In this document: positions 15,696 to 24,578 of the stretch, in pieces
How the letters are laid out: the number at the start of each line of letters is the position of its first letter
Numbering within the stretch: position 1 is the first letter of the stretch
Assembly (NCBI GenBank): GCA_000492175.2
Contig: CP097573.1
Span: 992,001-1,056,000 of the forward strand
DNA: 64,000 bases
Reading direction: 5' to 3'
Origin: Firmicutes bacterium ASF500
Lineage (GTDB): Bacteria; Bacillota; Clostridia; Oscillospirales; Oscillospiraceae
The notes under the pieces: model-generated
Databases searched by the model: none
What the model was told of the DNA's origin: nothing
What the model saw: only the letters and a program-made list of their open reading frames with translations
Translations under genes and position numbers: made by a program

Positions 15696-17472
15696 AATCT
15701 GGCATTTGCAGGGCGGTAGCAACGGAAAAGGCATTGTCCGGGAATTTCAGCAGCAGCTCGCTTTGATACTTCCGCGCTATGGTCTGAACTGCTTTCAGGC
15801 CGTAGCCGTGGGCGGACTTGTCCTCTTTCGTTGTGCGGCACAGGTCACGCTCCGCGTCATAGTCCACTGGAACAAAGCGGGAATTTTCCACCCCGATATA
15901 CAGATGGACACCCCGGATATGGAGATCGACCCGAAGCCATTTCCGAACCCCCTCCGGGGCCAGAGCGTTGGCCTCCAGCGCGTTTTGCAGTAAATTCATC
16001 AGCACCATGCAAAGCTCCGTGTCCGGGAACGGCAGCGTTTCCGGTACGTCGATCCGGCGCTCCACCTCTACGCCTTGTTTCTGTGCCCGCGCCAGCATGA
16101 CCGTCAGCACCGCATTGATCGCCGGATGGGGCGCGTAAGTCAGAGCGGGAATAGAGGACACATCGGATGCCAGCTCGCTCAGATAGGCGTCCAGCCGCTC
16201 CGTCTCTCCCGCGCAGGACAGGTTTTGCAGGACCAGATAATGATTTTTCACCTCATGGCGCAGCTCCCCCAGGGCGGCGGCGCTCTCCAGCACGGTGGCA
16301 AGCTGCTCCCGCGTCAGACTTTCACGGGCGGACAGCACCTGCAATTCCGTTTCCTGTTCGCTTCTGCGCCGGATGTAGGCCGCCGCGCTCTCCAAAAAGC
16401 ATAGGGCCAGCAGCAGGCTGTTCCAGTAAAACAGCTCTGTGTCAATCCAGAGAATTGGGTCATCCAGGAACGCCCACAGGATGGACGCATGGGGACCCGT
16501 CCGCCCCGCCGGGAGCATACTCAGCAGTATGATGACCACAACACACCCTCCCAGCCAGGGCAGGAAACGGCGGAACACTGGATTGCCGTCCCGGTATTCC
16601 AGAACGGAACAGACCACCAGGGCGGCGATGGTAAAACAGAACACGATCCCGGTGCGGGCGGCAAAATTGGAAAAGAGCGGGATCACCGTTTGAAATCCCG
16701 CCACGACCCAATAGACCAGCGCGGGCAGGACGGCGAAAGGTGCAAACACGTTTCGCCGTTTTTTCATCCCCAGCATCAGATACAAAGCTGGCGCGGCGAA
16801 CAGGAGCGCATGGGACTGGTGCAGCACCAGGCCGTAGAGCGCGGGAGGCAAAGTGAACAGGGAGAAGTTCTGCATATAGAAGTACGCCGTCTGACCCAGG
16901 GCGGCGGCGCAGAGCAGCAGGACCGGCCAAGGCCGGGTCCCCTCCAGCCAGCCATACAGGAACAGGCCCAGCGTCAGCAGAAAGACCACCCCGAACGCGG
17001 CGGCGGGAAAGGCGCGGAGGCTGGTATCCGCGCGGGCCTGTTCGTTGAGCAGAACGCTGTCCAGGAAATACAAGGACGGCTCCGGGTCCTCCTCCCCTTT
17101 TTCCATAAGGAGGGTGAGGGTTTTCCCCGCCCACTCCCCAGGCAGGGTCACATACAAATTGCCCGTGCCCGCCGGGAGCTGTTGAAAGGGCGCGCCGTCC
17201 AGCCGCAGCTCTGCCGCCGCAAATAACTGTCGGATCTCCAGGACCGGGCGCAGTTTTCCCGCCTGTGCCGGGAGAGTATATTCCAGCTCCAGCGGCCCCG
17301 CGTAAAGGTACAGCCCGTCCAGCTCCGGCGCACCGCTCACGGCCTCCGGCGTCAGGCGCACAGGTTGTTGATTGGGAACCGTCTCCGCCGCCAGTAGCCA
17401 CACAAGCCCCGCCGCGCACAGCAGGAACAGGCCCATTGCCAGACAACTGGCCCACCGTTTTCCAATCCGCAT
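15694..17472 (-). CDS. GHKL-type sensor histidine kinase
   Basis: 592 residues. An N-terminal membrane helix (about 9-29) is followed by an extracellular domain of ~120 residues (rich in beta-type sequence), then about seven hydrophobic helices (about 155-375). The arrangement is like the 7TM-DISM receptor kinases. The kinase part has the H-box GELRHEVKNHYLVLQ, the N-box LMNLLQNALEAN and the G-box HGYGLKAV, and ends in FSVATALQ. This matches the AgrC-like HPK10/GHKL class that pairs with LytTR regulators such as the one convergent with it. The ligand is unknown. Confidence 0.88.
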   Translation of the reverse strand: MRIGKRWASCLAMGLFLLCAAGLVWLLAAETVPNQQPVRLTPEAVSGAPELDGLYLYAGPLELEYTLPAQAGKLRPVLEIRQLFAAAELRLDGAPFQQLPAGTGNLYVTLPGEWAGKTLTLLMEKGEEDPEPSLYFLDSVLLNEQARADTSLRAFPAAAFGVVFLLTLGLFLYGWLEGTRPWPVLLLCAAALGQTAYFYMQNFSLFTLPPALYGLVLHQSHALLFAAPALYLMLGMKKRRNVFAPFAVLPALVYWVVAGFQTVIPLFSNFAARTGIVFCFTIAALVVCSVLEYRDGNPVFRRFLPWLGGCVVVIILLSMLPAGRTGPHASILWAFLDDPILWIDTELFYWNSLLLALCFLESAAAYIRRRSEQETELQVLSARESLTREQLATVLESAAALGELRHEVKNHYLVLQNLSCAGETERLDAYLSELASDVSSIPALTYAPHPAINAVLTVMLARAQKQGVEVERRIDVPETLPFPDTELCMVLMNLLQNALEANALAPEGVRKWLRVDLHIRGVHLYIGVENSRFVPVDYDAERDLCRTTKEDKSAHGYGLKAVQTIARKYQSELLLKFPDNAFSVATALQMPD

Positions 17473-17642
17473 ATTCCGCCCTCCCCAATCCTGTTTATAC
17501 TTAGCGTAAACGGGAAAATTGCCGCTGTCAAGGGGCGGGGATGTTAATTGGTAGCAAATCCTGCATTCTGGTCGAGCGGTCTTGTTTTTTTAGAAAGTTT
17601 TGTGTATGTTGTGAAATAGAAAACTGCGGCGAAAATGGATTA

Positions 17643-17685
17643 AGAAAGGGGTGCGCCCCTTTCTCAGTTCCCCCATGGGGGAACT
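17643..17685. promoter_or_regulatory. Twin palindromes in the leader of the SLH gene
   Basis: GAAAGGGG-TGCG-CCCCTTTC (17644-17663) is directly followed by AGTTCCCCC-AT-GGGGGAACT (17666-17685), 33 bases before the start codon. As RNA these would form two adjacent perfect hairpins close to the ribosome site. They could be regulator sites or a translation control structure. The rest of the 246-base gap shows nothing clear. Confidence 0.45.
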
Positions 17686-17718
17686 AAATTTCCTCTGCCG
17701 CATGAGGAGGCATACTGC

Positions 17719-20700
17719 ATGAAACGCAAACTATTCAGCATCATCACCGCTCTGGCCCTGTGTTTGGGGGTTCTGCCGGGGACGGTCCAAGCAGCGAATA
17801 AGACACTTACAAAGCCGCTGGATTTTACCAACATCGGAGAAGGGGAAGGCCAGACCCCGGCGGAAGGTCCTGGATATCAATTGGAAGGAGATGCTCAGAG
17901 CGGCTACACCCTGACACTGGACGGATTATCCTTGAATGTTACAGAATACACAGAGGATTGGAAATGGCGGGAGCGTACAGCGATCTTACTGCCGTCGGAC
18001 GGCCCGGTCACTGTAGTATTGAAGGGGAAAAATACCATATCCGCAAGCTCTGCTTGGAACGATGAGCGCGCGATTTATGCCAAAAGCGCCTTTGACCTTA
18101 CGGTAGAAGGCACCGGAGAGTTGGAGGCCAACGTGGCAAATGAACCGGTTTTTCTAGGCATGCCAAGCGTAAGCGGCAGTAATTCAGGCAATATGACAAT
18201 AAGAGGCGTAACCATAAGAGGGAACACCATCGGAGGCGGTATTTTTTGCAACAAAGGAAACATTACCATTGAAGATGCCGCAATCATGATCTCCACACAG
18301 GGTACAAATATTTGCGCAATTCATACTTTGGGGGACATAGTAATCAAAAATAGCGATGTCAATCTTTCGTGTGCAGAGTATCCTGGAATCAATGGAGGGA
18401 ACATCAGCATAACGGGAGGAACGTTTACAGCCTCTGGAGGCATCTACGATGGCGCGCAATACCCAGCAATAAACTGTGCAAAACTCACGGTGAATGGACT
18501 GATTGTCATTGAACCAGCCGGAGGAACCATAGGAGAAACAACAATTCGAAATAGCGACGGGTCTGCGGCCGCTTCCGTAAAACTCGGCTCAGTAACCCTC
18601 AACGTTCCAGCAAGTCCCCCCACCTGTACCTACGGCGATACCGACACGCTCAAGGTGACGCTGAGCACCACCCCCGCTGTCACATCCACCGTGGAGGTGT
18701 ACAGCGGCACGGCCAAGGTGGGCGAGGGGAATCTGAACGAAGAGATTACCATTGATACCAGCGGTTTGCCCGCCGGAGACGCGACGCTCACCGCAAAACT
18801 GCCAGACGGTCTGGGGGAAAAGGAATTTACGGTAAAGGTGAACCCCAAGCCCCTCTCTGTCACCGGGGCCGCGGCCGCGGACAGGGCCTATGATAAAACA
18901 AATGAGGTATCCATCACTTCCGTAGACTTGGGCGGCGTAAAAGCGGGCGATACCGTCTCGGTGAACACCGCCGGTCTCAAGGGCACGATCACCGGCTCCG
19001 ACGCGGGTACATATTCGTCCGTCACTCTGCCCGAATTGACGCTGACCGGCACGTCAGCCGGAAACTACATCCTGACCCAGCCGGACGGAGCGGTAAGCAC
19101 CAGCGTGACCATCTCAAAGGCCAGCTACACCGGAAACACAACCGACGGCAGCGAGGGCAGATTTGGCGTAACCAAGACCTTTGATTTGAAGGACTTGCTT
19201 CCGGCAGGGTATGTGCTGGGGGGAATCACTGTGTCGGATGATAACGGGATTTTTGTGGATACGCCCACTGTGGACGGCACCGTACTGACTTATAAGCTGG
19301 TGAACGAGGAGGAAAAGGTGGGCAAAACCGGCACGATCACCATTCCCGTAATGGAATCCACCAATTACAACAGTTTTAGCTTGACTATTACCGTCACTGT
19401 GAAGGATAAGTTTGTGCCCAACTTGACCATCGACCCCATCACAGTCATCTATAACGGTGAGCCTGTCCCAAACACAGCCATCCGGGGCACAGCGGTGTCG
19501 GAAGGGGTCTCCGTCCCCGGAGCTTGGAGCTTTGCTGGCGGGCAGGAGCTTACCGCCGTGGCCGACAGCGGCACAAAGAACGTGATCTTTACGCCCGTGG
19601 ACGGTGAGAACTATGCGCAAGCCACCGGCGATGTATTGGTGACCATCAACAAGCTCACGCCCAGCCTGACCCTCACGCCGTCCCCGGCCACCCTGCCCAA
19701 GGGCGGCACGGTGACGCTGGCCCTCTCCGGTCTGCCTTCTGGCGGTTCGGCCACCGTGACCTGTTCGGATGAAACCATCACTGTGACAAAGGGGAGCGGC
19801 GATACCTGGACGGCGGAGCTGCCCGCTGGCGGAGCGTCCTACACCTTTACCGCCACTTACGCCGGGGACGGGAACCACAACGGCGCGACAGCAAATTGCA
19901 CCGTCAGCGTGGAGAAGATCACGCCGGTGCTGTCCCTGACAGCCTCCCCCGCATCCCCGCTGATCGGCGGCGGCACGGTAACGCTGACCCTTACCGGCCT
20001 GCCTGCTGGCGGAACGGCTTCCGTGACCTGCTCTGGCGGCATCACCGTGACAGCGGGAGCGGGCGGCACTTGGACGGCGGAACTGCCCAACAGCACCGCA
20101 GACTATACCTTCACGGCCTCCTACGCAGGAAACGACAGCTACCACGGGGCAAACGCGACCTGCACCGTGGAGACAAAGGAAGGGGTGATCCTGCCGAATC
20201 CGCCCGCTGATGATGGCAGCACAAAATTCCAGTTGGTTATGGAGAACGGCATTTCCGAGGTCCCTGCCGGATTGCAGAGCATTGAAACGCTGAATACCCT
20301 GGAAAAGCTGGAAGCCGCCATGAAAACCGCTATTACACATGCCAATTCCGGCGTTCCCCAAGCCAACACCGCCGTCTATGATGTGGAGCTGCAAATCAGC
20401 ACCGACGGCGGCACTACCTGGACGAAGGCGACTGCCGTAAACTTCCCCGCAAACGGCCTGACCGTTACCCTGCCCTATCCGGCGGGAACAAACAGCAGCT
20501 ACACCTTTACCGTGGTGCATATGTTCACCACCAGCGATTTTGGCAAAACGCCCGGAGATATTGAAACGCCCCACGTCATCAACACGGCCAGCGGCCTCCA
20601 GTTTACCGTTACCGGCCTGTCCCCGGTCTCCGTGGGATGGACGGCTCCCGCAACCACGCCGGATACTCCCTCCGGCGGCAATCATGGCGGCGGAGGAGGC

Positions 20701-21537
20701 GGGAGCGTCAGCACCTACGCCGTCACCGTTGAAAAGTCGGAGCATGGCAAAGTGACCTCCAACCGCACCAATGCCAGCAATGGCAGCACTGTCACCCTGA
20801 CCGTCACCCCGGACAGCGGCTATGTGCTGGACGCTCTGACCGTCACAGACAGCCGGGGGAACGAGATCAAGCTGACCGCCCAGAGTGGCGGGAAGTACAC
20901 CTTCACCATGCCAAGCAGGGCCGTAACGGTAAAAGCGTCCTTTGTTCCTCTGCCGGACGATACGCAAAAGCCCTGCGACGGCGGCGCGGACTGCCCCTCC
21001 CGCAGCTTCACTGACCTGGGGAGCGTGGGGACGTGGTATCACGAGGCCGTGGACTATGTTCTGCGGAATGATCTAATGGGCGGCTACGGCAACGGCCAGT
21101 TCGGACCGAATAATAATCTGACCCGCGCCCAATTTGCCCAAATCCTCTTTAACAAGGAGGGCAGGCCGGTGGTCAATTACCTGCTGCAATACGGCGATGT
21201 GGCGGAGGGCGCATGGTACACCGAGGCCATCCGCTGGGCCACCAGCCGGGGTATTGTGGGCGGCTACGGAAACGGGATGTTCGGCCCCAACGACAACATC
21301 ACCCGTGAGCAGTTGGCGGTCATGCTCTGGCGGTACGCCGGAAGCCCCGCCGCTACGGATAAGGAGCTGCACTTCACCGACGCGGACAAGGCCAGCGGCT
21401 ACGCGCTGGAGGCCCTGCGCTGGGCGGTGGAGAACGGTGTCATGATCGGCAAGGGCAACGGACAGTTGGCACCCCAAGGCTTGGCAACTCGCGGACAGGT
21501 AGCGCAGATGCTTATGAATTTCTTGAAAAACAGATAA
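17719..21537 (+). CDS. SLH-domain multidomain surface protein
   Basis: 1272 residues. The signal peptide (about 1-26) ends TVQAAN. Residues ~30-290 form a beta-rich repetitive domain of the carbohydrate-binding-like type. At ~380-460 is a YDG-type filament module (AYDKTNEVSITSVDLGG), followed by further Ig-like or MBG-type modules. Two near-identical Ig3-like repeats begin TPSLTLTPSPATLPKGG and TPVLSLTASPASPLIGGG. A Gly-rich hinge precedes an InlB_B-like repeat (YAVTVEKSEHGKVTSN). Three SLH repeats (about 1090-1270) carry patterns such as YGNGQFGPNNNLTRAQFAQI and would bind the protein to wall polysaccharide. GAGGAGG precedes the ATG. Function is probably adhesion; no catalytic motif seen. 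Confidence 0.85.
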   Translation: MKRKLFSIITALALCLGVLPGTVQAANKTLTKPLDFTNIGEGEGQTPAEGPGYQLEGDAQSGYTLTLDGLSLNVTEYTEDWKWRERTAILLPSDGPVTVVLKGKNTISASSAWNDERAIYAKSAFDLTVEGTGELEANVANEPVFLGMPSVSGSNSGNMTIRGVTIRGNTIGGGIFCNKGNITIEDAAIMISTQGTNICAIHTLGDIVIKNSDVNLSCAEYPGINGGNISITGGTFTASGGIYDGAQYPAINCAKLTVNGLIVIEPAGGTIGETTIRNSDGSAAASVKLGSVTLNVPASPPTCTYGDTDTLKVTLSTTPAVTSTVEVYSGTAKVGEGNLNEEITIDTSGLPAGDATLTAKLPDGLGEKEFTVKVNPKPLSVTGAAAADRAYDKTNEVSITSVDLGGVKAGDTVSVNTAGLKGTITGSDAGTYSSVTLPELTLTGTSAGNYILTQPDGAVSTSVTISKASYTGNTTDGSEGRFGVTKTFDLKDLLPAGYVLGGITVSDDNGIFVDTPTVDGTVLTYKLVNEEEKVGKTGTITIPVMESTNYNSFSLTITVTVKDKFVPNLTIDPITVIYNGEPVPNTAIRGTAVSEGVSVPGAWSFAGGQELTAVADSGTKNVIFTPVDGENYAQATGDVLVTINKLTPSLTLTPSPATLPKGGTVTLALSGLPSGGSATVTCSDETITVTKGSGDTWTAELPAGGASYTFTATYAGDGNHNGATANCTVSVEKITPVLSLTASPASPLIGGGTVTLTLTGLPAGGTASVTCSGGITVTAGAGGTWTAELPNSTADYTFTASYAGNDSYHGANATCTVETKEGVILPNPPADDGSTKFQLVMENGISEVPAGLQSIETLNTLEKLEAAMKTAITHANSGVPQANTAVYDVELQISTDGGTTWTKATAVNFPANGLTVTLPYPAGTNSSYTFTVVHMFTTSDFGKTPGDIETPHVINTASGLQFTVTGLSPVSVGWTAPATTPDTPSGGNHGGGGGGSVSTYAVTVEKSEHGKVTSNRTNASNGSTVTLTVTPDSGYVLDALTVTDSRGNEIKLTAQSGGKYTFTMPSRAVTVKASFVPLPDDTQKPCDGGADCPSRSFTDLGSVGTWYHEAVDYVLRNDLMGGYGNGQFGPNNNLTRAQFAQILFNKEGRPVVNYLLQYGDVAEGAWYTEAIRWATSRGIVGGYGNGMFGPNDNITREQLAVMLWRYAGSPAATDKELHFTDADKASGYALEALRWAVENGVMIGKGNGQLAPQGLATRGQVAQMLMNFLKNR

Positions 21538-21546
21538 AACCTTATA

Positions 21547-21584
21547 AGAGCGGGACGGTTCACACTTGCCGTCCCGCTCTTTGT
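21547..21584 (+). terminator. Rho-independent terminator
   Basis: AGAGCGGGACGG and CCGTCCCGCTCT pair around a 10-base loop just after the SLH gene. Confidence 0.8.
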
Positions 21585-21613
21585 ATAACAGGTTGTGCGG
21601 AATTTGTCGATAA

Positions 21614-21638
21614 AATACGTCTCACCGTGAGACGTATT
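21614..21638. repeat. 25-bp palindrome, copy 4
   Basis: AATACGTCTCAC-C-GTGAGACGTATT: here both arms carry the A/T variant, a compensated change that keeps the arms perfectly paired. Confidence 0.85.
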
Positions 21639-22324
21639 TAAGAAAAGCTGTCGTTTTTTATAACCTTTTAGGAAGTTTTGGAAGTTCCTGCGGATAATGA
21701 GCAAAAAGCAATTTCCAGGGATATTAAGGAGTAGAAGCAGGTATTTTCCGTTCAACAGGGAAAGGGCTTGACTACAACTGAATAAGGCAATCAGATACAT
21801 TCTGTATGCGCGGAGCCGGGCGGCGGGTACGCAGGGATGATCCCCCGTGACAGGAGGCCGGACACCGGGAGGACGGAGCGAACGGGGCCAGCGCCGCAAA
21901 GCTGCTATGGCACAGCAGCGGGCCACGAACTGCATATGGGTATGATGATACTTGCGTCGGCTATGCGTCACAGCGTAGGACGCCCCGCCACGGGAATGGG
22001 GGGAGGCACGATAAATCCTATGGAGCGGCCCTGCCAGCCGCCGTCTGATCCTGCCTTGTTTTTCTAATCGTGAACAACGAAATATAAAACCGCCAACCAA
22101 TGCAAAATTTGTCGTTAATGCGTCTCACCGTGAGACGCATTTCTTATTAAAGTAGTCTACCCGCGAGGGAGCTGCCGTTTCTGGAAAACGATGCGTTTAT
22201 TTGACAGAGAAGCAATACATCAATCCCCGCTGAATTTGTCGAATATTTGACGTTTTTCTTGATATTAGGTATAATTATGAGTGTTACAAGGCCAGAAACG
22301 GTAACTGCCGGATTGGAGGCTGAA
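21639..22324. other. Gene-free stretch with GC-rich, structured segment
   Basis: No convincing gene lies between the SLH gene and the recombinase fragment. Bases ~21790-22066 are markedly GC-rich against AT-rich flanks. They contain several local inverted repeats, for example GCTGC-TATGGCACA-GCAGC near 21900, and end in a T-run near 22059. That profile would suit a structured RNA or the ruin of a transposon end. I do not recognise it. Palindrome copy 5 is at 22117-22141. Confidence 0.4.
22117..22141. repeat. 25-bp palindrome, copy 5
   Basis: AATGCGTCTCAC-C-GTGAGACGCATT, identical to copy 1. Confidence 0.85.
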
Positions 22325-22741
22325 ATGATTAGGCAGTCAGGCAATTTGAATGAAAAATGGACGGCCCTCTACGTCCGGCTCTCCCGCGACGATGAGAACG
22401 AGGGGGACAGCAACAGCATATCCCATCAAATCGAAATCCTCACCAGGTATTGTCAAGACCGGGAAATTTCCAGCTATAAGGTTTACAAAGACGACGGATG
22501 GAGCGGTACAAATTTCAAACGTCCCGGCTTTATGGAAATGATGGCCGACATTGAGGCGGGGCTTGTCAGCATGGTGGTAGTCAAGGATATGTCCCGGTTT
22601 GGCAGGAATTATCTGGAAGTCGGGTTATATACGGAAATCCGCTTTCCGGAACTGGGAGTCCGCTTTATTGCCGTTAATGACGGAGTGGACAGCGAGGATC
22701 AACTGGGAAATGACTTCACCCCATTCCGAAACCTTGTGTAG
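22325..22741 (+). pseudogene. Large serine recombinase, N-terminal fragment
   Basis: About 135 residues of a TnpX-type large serine recombinase, starting at an ATG with GGAGG upstream. The catalytic domain shows LYVRLSRDDE with the nucleophile Ser, DDGWSGTNFKRPGF, and the DMSRFGRNYLEVG helix, then DFTPFRN. Intact relatives continue into a recombinase domain, zinc ribbon and coiled coil. Here homology stops at 22731 and the frame ends two codons later. The break coincides exactly with the start of the element-end sequence that recurs at 44381. No activity is expected beyond possible dimer formation. Confidence 0.85.
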
Positions 22742-22938
22742 ATAAACGAGATGCCGCCCAAAAACACCGTGATAAAGTCAAACAATGTGCGGAAAATCCG
22801 AAGATTATAGCCAATAAAAGAAGGAAAAAGTTAGATATTTCAAAACAGCCTCCCGTTTCAAAAAATTTACGCACCAAAGATGCAAAGTCCGCTATTTATG
22901 GACGGAGTAAACTCGCTATCCACCTACCCCCAAAGTGA
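22729..22938 (+). pseudogene. 3' fragment of an element gene
   Basis: An open frame without its own start begins KPCVDKRDAAQKHRDKV and runs 69 codons to a stop at 22936-22938. The copy at 44381 encodes KPCVDNRDAARKQKNKI and stops at 44498-44500, so both element ends carry the tail of the same lysine-rich protein. In both places the 5' part is replaced by unrelated recombinase sequence. I do not recognise the family. Confidence 0.55.
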
Positions 22939-23128
22939 CCGGAAAAGTCCGGCAGCTCTGGGGCTTTTGTTTTCCCACCACTGTTACATTTGCTTCGTTT
23001 GCACTCTGGTTCTTTGGTGGTGTTGGTAATAGCTTTCTCCATGCCTTTCGGCTATACTTGCCTTGCAATCAGCGGAAAGGAGAATAGCACCATGCCAGCT
23101 ACAAGAAACCTTTGTGCGAAATGTTGAG
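22729..23128 (+). repeat. Mobile-element left end, copy 1
   Basis: This segment recurs, diverged, at 44381-44765. The first 17 bases (AAACCTTGTGTAGATAA) are identical. A central part is divergent, and from about 22850 the two copies run in parallel up to the start of a small gene (MPATRNLCA here, MPETRNLCA at 44743). In this copy the gene stops after 11 codons (23092-23127). The repeat occupies most of the gene-free stretch 22742-23384. Confidence 0.8.
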
Positions 23129-23143
23129 CTCAACATTTCGCAC
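23114..23143. repeat. 30-bp perfect palindrome at a head-to-head junction
   Basis: GTGCGAAATGTTGAG followed by its exact reverse complement. It is the centre of symmetry between the two opposed element-end copies. Each arm holds the end of a tiny frame reading NLCAKC-stop. Confidence 0.9.
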
Positions 23144-23277
23144 ACAAATTCTTTGTTTCTGCCATTGTTATAAGCTCCTTCCCTTTGATTGTGAAGCAAG
23201 TATATCCGAAAACCGATGACAAAGCTATTACCAAGACCACCAAAGAACTACAGACAAACGAAGCAGATGCACCAAAT
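23129..23277 (-). repeat. Mobile-element left end, inverted diverged copy
   Basis: On the minus strand this segment parallels 22980-23128, including the leader, the ribosome site AAGGAG and a start codon at 23165 giving MAETKNLCAKC-stop (23130-23165). Similarity by eye is roughly 75 percent, so it is not a recent copy of its mirror partner. Confidence 0.75.
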
Positions 23278-23384
23278 AGAACAAGGTTCTTTCTTTTCTC
23301 TGTGTTTTATGATAAACTAAAATCAGTCCAAGAAAACTAGAAGCGAATATTTGCTTTCAACTCATCGGAAAGGAATGTGAAGAC

Positions 23385-24509
23385 ATGAAAAAACTCGGCT
23401 TTGGCTTGATGCGTCTGCCCCTCCTCGACCCGGCGGACGCCGCTTCCATTGATATGGAGCAGCTCAAGAAAATGGTGGATGTGTTTCTTGATAAGGGCTT
23501 TACCTATTTTGACACCGCCTGGATGTATCAGGGCTTCGCCAGTGAGCGGGCGGCCAAGGAGGCATTGGTAGACCGCCATCCCAGAGAGAGCTTTACGCTG
23601 GCCACCAAGCTTCACCCCGGTTTCTTCAACTCTCCCGAAGAGCGTGAGGACGTTTTCAACACCCAGCTGGAAAAAACCGGGGCGGGCTATTTTGACTACT
23701 ACCTGCTCCACGGTATTGACGCTGGCGGTTATCCCAAATTTGAGGATCTGGACTGTTTTGGCTGGATGCAGGACAAGAAAGCCAAGGGCCTGATCCGGCA
23801 CGCAGGTTTCTCCTACCATGACAGCGCTGAGCTGCTGGACGAAATTTTGACCAAACACCCGGAGACAGAATTTGTCCAGCTCCAAATCAATTACCTGGAC
23901 TGGGAGAGCGAGTGGATTCAGAGCCGCAAGTGCTATGAAGTCTGTGTGAAGCATAATAAGCCAGTGATCGTTATGGAGCCGGTCAAGGGTGGTTCTCTGG
24001 CCCGCATCCCCCAGGAGGCGGAGGCCCTGTTCCAGAGAGCAGACCCCAAGATGTCCACCTCCAGCTGGGCCATCCGCTTTGCCGCTTCCCTGCCCGGTGT
24101 GATGATGGTTCTCTCTGGAATGAGCTCTCTGGAGCAGATGGAGGACAACCTCTCCTACATGGCGGACTTTACCCCTCTTACCAAGGACGAAACCGCCTTG
24201 TGTCACAAGGCCGCCGGGATCATTAACAGCCAGATTGCCGTTCCCTGCACAGGCTGTTCCTACTGCACGGAAGGTTGCCCCAAGCACATTGCCATTCCCC
24301 AGTATTTTTCTCTGTACAACGAGATCACCCGAGAGGATATGGAACATAAGGGCTGGACGGTTTCCTTCTCCAACTATGACGCGCTGACACAAAAATTCGG
24401 AAAGGCGGCGGACTGTATCGCCTGCGGTCAGTGTGAAGGCATCTGTCCCCAGCGTCTGACGATTGTTGACTACCTGAAAGCTGTCTCCGCCCGTTTTGAC
24501 CATTCGTAA
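23385..24509 (+). CDS. Aldo/keto reductase with C-terminal ferredoxin-like clusters
   Basis: 374 residues. The N-terminal TIM barrel starts LGFGLMRLPLLD and has the catalytic Asp/Tyr segment FDTAWMYQGFAS, the active His context YYLLHGID, and the NADP-type C-terminal part MEPVKGGSLA and LSGMSSLEQMEDNL. Two cysteine clusters follow: CTGCSYCTEGCP (about 288-299) and CIACGQCEGICPQ (about 345-357). This is the Clostridia class of reductases that couple a flavin/NAD(P)-type barrel to [4Fe-4S] centres. The substrate is unknown. GGAAAGG precedes the ATG. It is the first gene of the cargo island and keeps a higher GC than the defence-like genes beyond. Confidence 0.88.
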   Translation: MKKLGFGLMRLPLLDPADAASIDMEQLKKMVDVFLDKGFTYFDTAWMYQGFASERAAKEALVDRHPRESFTLATKLHPGFFNSPEEREDVFNTQLEKTGAGYFDYYLLHGIDAGGYPKFEDLDCFGWMQDKKAKGLIRHAGFSYHDSAELLDEILTKHPETEFVQLQINYLDWESEWIQSRKCYEVCVKHNKPVIVMEPVKGGSLARIPQEAEALFQRADPKMSTSSWAIRFAASLPGVMMVLSGMSSLEQMEDNLSYMADFTPLTKDETALCHKAAGIINSQIAVPCTGCSYCTEGCPKHIAIPQYFSLYNEITREDMEHKGWTVSFSNYDALTQKFGKAADCIACGQCEGICPQRLTIVDYLKAVSARFDHS

Positions 24510-24525
24510 CCGTTCCCAAACGTAA

Positions 24526-24573
24526 AAAGGTCCTGGGTAAACTTCAATTTTGAAGTGTATCCAGGGCCTTTTG
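24526..24573. terminator. Long bidirectional hairpin
   Basis: AAAAGGTCCTGGGTA…AACTTCA-ATTT-TGAAGTG…TATCCAGGGCCTTTT forms an almost continuous stem between the convergent reductase and HipA-like genes. Confidence 0.8.
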
Positions 24574-24578
24574 CTCTA

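Larger units (their letters stand above)
13312..22731. mobile_element. Decayed mobilisable/conjugative element remnant
   Basis: The stretch begins with a RepA-like initiator and MobC and ends with the catalytic domain of a large serine recombinase, an order common in Clostridia elements. Relaxase, coupling protein and transfer genes are missing. Their place is taken by a LytTR/GHKL pair and an SLH surface protein. Five 25-bp palindromes occur only here. The right end is cut at 22731 by a second element end. Confidence 0.6.

Noticed and set aside
21790..22066. Group II intron remnant
   Set aside because: No reverse-transcriptase frame and no convincing domain V hairpin could be identified.
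13993..22141. Palindromes as a CRISPR array
   Set aside because: Spacing is irregular (0.2 to 6.8 kb), genes lie between them, and no cas genes are present.
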